DNA of 64,000 nt from Pycnopodia helianthoides. Taxonomy: Eukaryota; Echinodermata; Asteroidea; Forcipulatida; Asteriidae. The notes under the pieces were generated by a model. The model was not told the origin of the DNA and ran no database searches. It saw only the letters and a program-made list of their open reading frames with translations. Made by a program: the position numbers and the translations under genes. This document shows positions 58,034-64,000 of this stretch, piece by piece. Numbering within the stretch: position 1 is the first letter of the stretch; each line of letters begins with the position of its first letter. Location of the stretch: contig CM063264.1 of the NCBI GenBank assembly GCA_032158295.1, positions 744,001-808,000 of the forward strand, written 5' to 3'.

Positions 58034-58248
58034 ATAACGAATGACTTCAATCAGGAAGATTACTTTATAGAAACTTTATACTCGGTAAACGCTTTCCTGA
58101 GAAATGTTTTCATCTGGAATTCCAATAGCAGGGGTGAGAGTTAATCCTGACAGAAATGTCTCAGACTTGGATTTGAATCTGAGGAGGTAGGGCGACAATG
58201 TTGAAACATAGAGCAAAACGTTGAACTAAAGGTAATCTCAAGCTTTCT

Positions 58249-58480
58249 TAAAGGCAGGGGATACTTTTGGTAATTACTCAAGAAATACATTACCATCAAA
58301 ACTTACTTGGTAAGGAGCACCTGAGAGCTGCTGATAGTATAAAACATTGTGAGAATCGACTCTCTCTGAAGTAATGTAGTTTTTTCGCGAAAGAGGTAAT
58401 TTCTCACTAAAATATTTGAGTTTGGGAAAAGCTTCAGGTATGAAGCCCTTCTCAGGCAATTGAAAGCACACAATTCTAAG
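58249..58480 (+). mobile_element. MITE, family F3a, truncated
   Basis: The left end AAAGGCAGGGGATACTTTTG and the interior CTCTCTCTGAAGTAATGTAG match F3a. The right terminal part is absent. Confidence 0.7.
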
Positions 58481-58499
58481 CCTGGAGTGTTTCGGAGAA

Positions 58500-59485
58500 A
58501 AGACATTTTTACCCTGTTTTATTGTGAGGTAAGGGACTCATAATAGTTGTTTTCTATTTCTTGTTGACTCAATCTGTTGGAAAAATATCTAAATATTTCA
58601 GCGCATCTAAGAGCCGCTCTTTAATTTTCCTAGTGTTTATTAAGTTGTTATACACACCAGGTAAGAGACATTTTCTGGCTGTGCTAGGTTCCTCTTGTGG
58701 GACTTTCCCATGGTACATTTTCATCCTCACTCAGTCAGCAGCCGACCGTTATAGCTGCATAGCCGACTACCCCCTGAACAGCCGCTGTTATGAATTTAGC
58801 AGGGAATGCCAGAATCTCTAAGGACTTGGAAATCTCGTCTGGAAACGATGACAGATGGTTGCATTGTCGCTGATAGCTTCCAGCAAGACATGGATCAAGT
58901 AGGGGTTTGTTATTCAAAGCATGTAGTGCTTCATAAATATTTCTGCTTCTCTCTCTCCCCTGTGAACAACAGGGGGGAGACCATTACAAATGGATTGCAA
59001 TTCAAACTACACAATAGTTTTCAACCTTTCTCTTAATTGACAGACATAAGCAATTTGGGTTTCTTTTATTTGCAGGCACGCAACTTCTCAATCAAATAGT
59101 TAAATTATTCCTTCTCTGTTTTACCCCCTTGTTTTTTCTGTCATCAGGAAATGAAAAACAAAAAAGGGCAGGAGATGGTATGCGCTGTGCAATTAAAATA
59201 ACCACATTTCCATTCAAACTCATTTTGAATTGGGCAGAAATTGGCAGATATTTAAATTTACAGTCATGAAAATTTAATCAGACGATCAGACAATTTCCTG
59301 TTGTTGTTTTACGTGTCATCAAAACTGAACACTGTCCAATTTTTTGTAAGGTAGTTTTCTCATGTCCCATTGCCATTGATTGTGATCAAAGTGATATTCT
59401 TTAACTGTATAAAAATGTTACTTTCACATTACCCCCCCCCCCCAAAAAAAAATAAATAAATAAAAATTGCTTACCAGATGGGTTA
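58500..59485. other. Intergenic stretch, no gene seen
   Basis: No supported exon. The last 60 bp are a C-run/A-run/(AAAT)n composite tract at about 59430-59465. Confidence 0.45.
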
Positions 59486-59488
59486 CTT

Positions 59489-59783
59489 TAAAGGTATTGT
59501 ACACTTTTGGTAACAGCTCAAACATATGCGATTAAACATATGCATGAACAAACAAACCTGTGAAAGTTTGAGCTCAATTGGTCATCGAGGTCACGAGAAA
59601 ATAGTGAAAAGAGATCTTATGTGTTTTCTGTTTTTTTACTTGTTTCTCAGAAACGATAGCATTTTAGGCAGAAATATTTTAAGGAACCCTTTCTACCATT
59701 ACTTACTTTAAATCAAGTAAGTTATGTGTGAAACTGTGAACATTGTGTTTTTCGATCTTACCAATAATGTACAGGGCCTTTAA
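59489..59783 (-). mobile_element. TTAA-type MITE, family F2, internally deleted
   Basis: It begins AGGTATTGTACACTTTTGGT and ends GTACAGGGCC-TTTAA. It lacks about 50 bp including the TTATCACGCG core, so it is ~295 bp. Confidence 0.82.
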
Positions 59784-59989
59784 TACGTGACTCTTTCCAA
59801 ACCCTTTTTTTTATTAGCAGAAAAAACACATTACTGCTAAGCATCTAACAGGAATCGGCCTCAGCTCCTAAATGTGACTGGCCCCCAGGAAAATTAATTG
59901 GAAAGTCTCTGCACTTATAAACAGAAAGCAATATATATCGACGTGTATTGTTCATGTTAATAATATGAAAGTGGCATCCTGTTTCATAT

Positions 59990-60200
59990 AAATGGACTGG
60001 GTTAATGAGAGAGTCGGGTCGTCAATCCTTGAATAATTAAAGGGCTGCTGTACGATTGCTTCCCGGACTGGGCCAGCGAGTCGGACCGTCGGGTAAAAAT
60101 AGCATCAGTGAGATTTACGGCGCCATTGTACAGAGTAATCCGATAGCGCAGAGCATGATGCGGTGGATCTGACGGGCCATCAAAAACGATTGCTTGCATT
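59990..60200. other. GC-richer unique patch
   Basis: A 200-bp island with many CpG dinucleotides (GAGTCGGGTCGTC, GCGAGTCGGACCGTCGGG, ACGGCGCCATTG) in otherwise AT-rich, repeat-filled DNA. No match to any repeat in the window and no splice-bounded frame. It might be a regulatory element or a distal first exon. Sequence alone does not decide. Confidence 0.3.
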
Positions 60201-60613
60201 TTTTTCCGGAATCTTTTTTTTTAACTGATTCTGAATGTAACCAAGTCTGTGATCACTAGAATGACTTTAAAGTTTTATTTTAAAAAAAATATGATTCACT
60301 CAAATTAGAAATTGAAACAGCAGATGAATTTTACCGGGGGGGGGGGGGATGCTTTCATCAAAACAATTGGCAGTTTATATTTCCGTTACTTTCAATTCAT
60401 TTCATCAGGAAGTTACACTACAAGTATTCCAACAAATCCTGCAACATCAAACTCTTTTAAACAAAATATGAGCCAGCCGCTGAGTTCACTACACTACACT
60501 CAACTGCGCAACATTTATTACGTTTGAGTCACACCAAAGGATACGGTTATTGATTTCCCTGGGTTTTTTAATAAATTGTTTATACCATTGTAAACATTTT
60601 TTATGACTGTCGA

Positions 60614-60688
60614 TTGTCAATAGCTCAGCTGGTTGGAGGCCCAGCACGTTAATCCGGAGGTCGCGGGTTCAAATCCTGCTCTTGTCAA
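60614..60688 (+). tRNA. tRNA-like sequence, possibly Asn(GTT), degenerate
   Basis: A 75-nt unit: acceptor TTGTCAA/TTGTCAA (six of seven pairs), TA, box A GCTCAGCTGGTTGGAGG, anticodon loop ACGTTAA, and a good T arm GCGGGTTCAAATCCTGC. The U33 position is C and the anticodon stem has two mismatches, so it is probably a pseudogene or SINE head. It is followed by T-runs, as in a pol III terminator. Confidence 0.35.
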
Positions 60689-61122
60689 TTTTTCTTTTAT
60701 TCACCAAAAGAATTGATCGTGAATTTCCTCCACATACACGATACATTCTGCATTCAAACATATTCTTATTGACACTTCAGTCTTTCAAACTCGACTTGTA
60801 ACAATGCACACCAAGTATAAGAGTTACTACAGATTCCACTATGATAAACCCAAATCTGCTTCGCGCAAAAAAATGCTTAGCAAGATTCACTGCTTAGCAG
60901 CTCTGCCTATAAATGGCCAGCAGCAGCAAGTGAAACACCACACCAAGAGATGATGTATTGTATATGCACAGCATCCTAGCGAGCTACCCCCCCCCCCTGG
61001 CTATATTAATATTAGCGTCATGCCGCACGACTGCATCATTTCACACGCTGCGTCTCTCTTACTCTTACTGGAGGTATAATTCATCGTGTCACACGATATA
61101 AATTGCTATTTCTGGGGGCGAT

Positions 61123-61476
61123 TAAAGGCCCTGTACACTATTGGTAAGATCGAAAAACACTAATGTTCACAGACTCACACATAACTTACATGATTTAAAG
61201 TAATGGTAGAAAGGGTTCCTTAAAACATTTCTGCCTAAAATGCTATCGTTTCTGAGAAATTAGTAAAACAATAGTTTTTATCACGCGTGATAAAAACTTG
61301 ATGTTTGAAAAAACAGAAAACACATAAGAAGGTCTCTTTTCGCTAATTTCTCGTGACCTCGATGACCAATTGAGCTCAAACTTTCACAGGTTTGTTTGTT
61401 CATGCATAATGTTGAATCACACAAAATGTGGACACTGATTTTGAGCTGTTACCAAAAGTGTACAATACCTTTAAAG
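61123..61476 (+). mobile_element. TTAA-type MITE, family F2
   Basis: AGGCCCTGTACACTATTGGT in TTAA context on the left, CCAAAAGTGTACAATACCT-TTAA on the right, and the palindromic TTTTATCACGCGTGATAAAA at the centre. It closely matches the 57244 copy. Confidence 0.85.
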
Positions 61477-61479
61477 CAA

Positions 61480-61710
61480 AGGTTCTTTACCTGGAAAACT
61501 TCCAGGTACATCAGAAGTACATTTTGTATATAAGCCCTTTTCAGATGTTTAGATTCTGTGTATTTCTGTTCATTTTGTATTATTGTTTTGGGTTATTTGT
61601 ATGCTTTCTTGCTCCTTTTACCATGTTATTGTGTACATTCATTTATTTATTGTACATTTTGTGTTGTTTTGGTGAATAAATAATAATAATAATAATAATA
61701 ATAATAATTG
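61480..61710 (+). repeat. AT-rich segment ending in (AAT)n
   Basis: A T-rich run ends GTTTTGGTGAATAAATAATAATAAT. The arrangement resembles the 3' end of a LINE or SINE, but no reverse-transcriptase fragment is visible. The class is left open. Confidence 0.4.
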
Positions 61711-62139
61711 TAGCTGATTATTGTATTGGTTGTGTCCCTCTGAATAAGCAAACTTTCTCACATTTCATTTGTTTCTTTGGGTTTTTTTTGTTCATAAACC
61801 ATAATTGCAATGAACAGGTTAGTCCACTTTAATTGGTGGATGGCAATTTTATCAGTAATCCCTTTCAGAAAATGAAAGTTTTTACAGGTGCCTTTTTTTT
61901 TTACTACAACAAAACATGTAAGCATTAACATAGAATTACACAGGAAATGAAGGTCTTGGTCTTTGTTGCCCCGGGCTTGACCTTGATGCATCTCCTTCTA
62001 ACTGTCTCTCTCAAAAAATAATTCCAATGGAAGTGCCCTTTGCAAAATGAAAAATGGCCTTGCCCTCTCCACGATGGCACTCTAGGCATGCATAAATAAA
62101 TCATTTCTATCAAAACTTCAATCCTCATTAGGCAGTTTG

Positions 62140-62370
62140 GCTCATGTGTGGCCTGGTTTGATTGGCTCGGCATATTGTGCCACAGCACTGTGTAAACCAT
62201 TACATGGTGCTTTGTAAAGGAAAAAGCTATCATACTTTAAAGCGTACATGTACTTGTAGCTCCACATACCTTGCAGGATAAATTATATAATAATATTGGA
62301 GCGCCATGAGCATCACTGAGTGACGGATTTGAGCGCTATATAAAAAGCCATTATTATTAATATTATTATT
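62140..62370 (+). mobile_element. SINE-C, 5'-truncated
   Basis: It shares TTTGATTGGCTCGGCATATT, TGTAAACCATTACATGGTGC, ACCTTGCAGG and GAGCGCTATATAAAAAGCCA with the full copy at 48808-49175. It ends in ATTATTATT. The tRNA head is absent, as expected for a 5'-truncated retroposon. Confidence 0.75.
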
Positions 62371-64000
62371 AACTCTTATCCCACACCAACATGTTTTGAC
62401 TTCATATAAGATTGGAATGCACGACACTGTTATCCTTCTGAATCCTTTAGTTGGCGATCGGATATAGAAGAATTTAGGACTATCAGGGGTAAAGAGGGGA
62501 ATGTACTTTCATTGTTTGAATGAAATTTGATGGTTGAATACATGAAGTAGGGATTCTAGTTTCAAGTTTTTATTTCTTCTTCCAGCCTTGACTGGGAGAC
62601 TACATGTAGTTTATTGTACGTAGATGCACATGCACTGAGGATATTATTGCAGCTCCACATATGCAAGTCAGCGCTGCTATGGCAACCTGTTGTTTCTATG
62701 GCAATTGCCAGTATGCAGGTAATACAGGGACACACCTTTTGAATAGAAGCTCTATAAAAAGACTTTCCCTCTCCATCACACATTGCTGATTGGGAAATTT
62801 AACACGATTTAAAAAAAAAAAACTTTTGTTATTGTAACTAATAATTATTGTAATTATTACACTCAAAGTAGGATGCCAAGTGGTATAAAATAAAAACAGA
62901 GATGTGGGACAAGGATACAAAATTAGCATCATGTTCTTAACAAAACAACCCACAAAATTTAATGCTCTTGTGATGGCTTATTAAATAATTTTGATATTCA
63001 ATTCAGTTGGTTGTTCATCAAATGAAACTACCGGACTGAGATAACATGTCTACCTTTAAACCTTTGGTGACAAAAAGAGTGACTTTGTACATTCCAGGCC
63101 TTCCTGGCAGGCAAGATACTACACTGGTCATATGGGCAACTTTACATTTTGTGTCATAATTTCCACATAATTTCAAGAGTTGCAAACATAATAGCTGGAC
63201 AAGTTTTGCGATGTAGTTCCCTTTCTTCATATCAAAAGTTGATAAAAAATAAAACAGTGCAATCTCCATAAAATGAAATATATTTACAATGTTTTCTTTC
63301 ATTGAGTTGTATACAAAGTTGTGCCTGCAGGAATTCCAGGCTCTGTGGCTCTTTTGTAAACATGTGATGTCACAGGTCACATGGTCTATTGAGTAGTTTT
63401 ATACAAACTTTGAAACAACCTGTTTTACTATTGTATAATGAATAAAAAGAGCGATTTGGTGTAGCCTACAATTTTTTTTTTAAATCAACAGCAGGTTTGG
63501 AATCTTTTCATTTCAAATTTATGATTAATTGGAGCATTACAAACACAAGAAATTTGAAATATTAATCAAATCTTGTTTAGCCATTGAGAAAAAATCTGTT
63601 AACAAATTTGTAATTCATACCACAGGTCATTTTGGTTGATACATGTAAGCAGTTCGTAACAGCAAACTCCCTTAAAAAAGACACACCCCTTTTTTTTACA
63701 TGATGTTTCCAAATGTGTTCGTCAGAATATTCAAAACCCTCTACCCATCTTCTCTGTTAGATTTGATCAATTATTCAAATCACCTGCCAGGATGAGTCAC
63801 TGACCTCTTCAGCGTGACCTCATTTGAATAACAGACTTGCGCTATGACCGCGTATACATGGGCCGGCATTGATCGGCATGCGTCATTCTGTTTGCTTAGT
63901 AGTCAAAGGGGTTATCGGTGTACAGGGAGGGGCCAGTGTGAGCAACTGCATGGATGACGAGGTGGGGTTCGTTTAAAAAAAAAAAAAAAAACATCAATAG
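62371..64000. other. Terminal intergenic stretch, no gene seen
   Basis: No supported gene. The interval 63780-63960 is a less AT-rich, unique-looking patch with TGAGTCAC (AP-1-like) and TCAAAGGGG (TCF-like) matches. It ends in an A-run at the window edge. Confidence 0.4.

Noticed and set aside
61428..61679. 83-codon hydrophobic frame
   Set aside because: It begins inside an F2 MITE and runs through T-rich sequence. The hydrophobicity follows from T-rich codons.

Overview
This is eukaryotic genomic DNA. It is AT-rich, its genes are split into small exons by introns, and it is dense in short non-autonomous transposons, tRNA-derived SINEs and minisatellites. There is no bacterial-style gene packing, no CRISPR array and no phage or plasmid gene. 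The gene content (tetraspanins and a tandem poly-zinc-finger array) fits a deuterostome invertebrate. The repeat families, such as the TTAA-flanked short elements ending AGGAACATTACAG and AGGCCCTGTACAC, remind me of echinoderms, most likely a sea star. That species guess is from memory and has not been checked.

Layout. From 2.47 to 7.53 kb there is a complete seven-exon tetraspanin gene on the + strand (TSPAN-A, 254 aa). From 11.9 to 20.4 kb there are three tandemly duplicated C2H2 zinc-finger units on the - strand (ZNF-A, -B, -C). They share flanking sequence and a GC-rich minisatellite separates them. A and B are broken by several frameshifts. C keeps a 502-codon open frame with only two single-base homopolymer disruptions. 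From 25.87 to 33.09 kb there is a second complete tetraspanin on the - strand (TSPAN-B, seven exons, 261 aa). From 46.73 to 52.56 kb there is a third on the - strand (TSPAN-C, six exons, 246 aa). The intervals 33-46 kb and 53-64 kb hold no gene I can support. They contain MITEs, SINEs, minisatellites and fold-back elements.

The three tetraspanins share phase-0 intron positions, the CCG and PxSCC signatures and a six-cysteine core in the large extracellular loop, so they look like a dispersed paralogous cluster. TSPAN-C has precisely lost one intron that A and B keep. All three are predicted plasma-membrane or endosomal four-pass scaffolds. The zinc-finger genes are predicted nuclear DNA-binding proteins with no N-terminal effector domain visible here.

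The most notable observations are: a 39-bp tandem repeat that places three identical short upstream ORFs before the TSPAN-A start codon, with that start codon sitting at the next repeat junction; a nested TTAA insertion whose empty sites are also present in the window; a near-perfect ~600-bp palindrome made from two copies of one MITE; a fold-back element carrying a copy of a splice-acceptor region; and a hammerhead-like core in a dispersed repeat. I found no clearly new multi-gene system.
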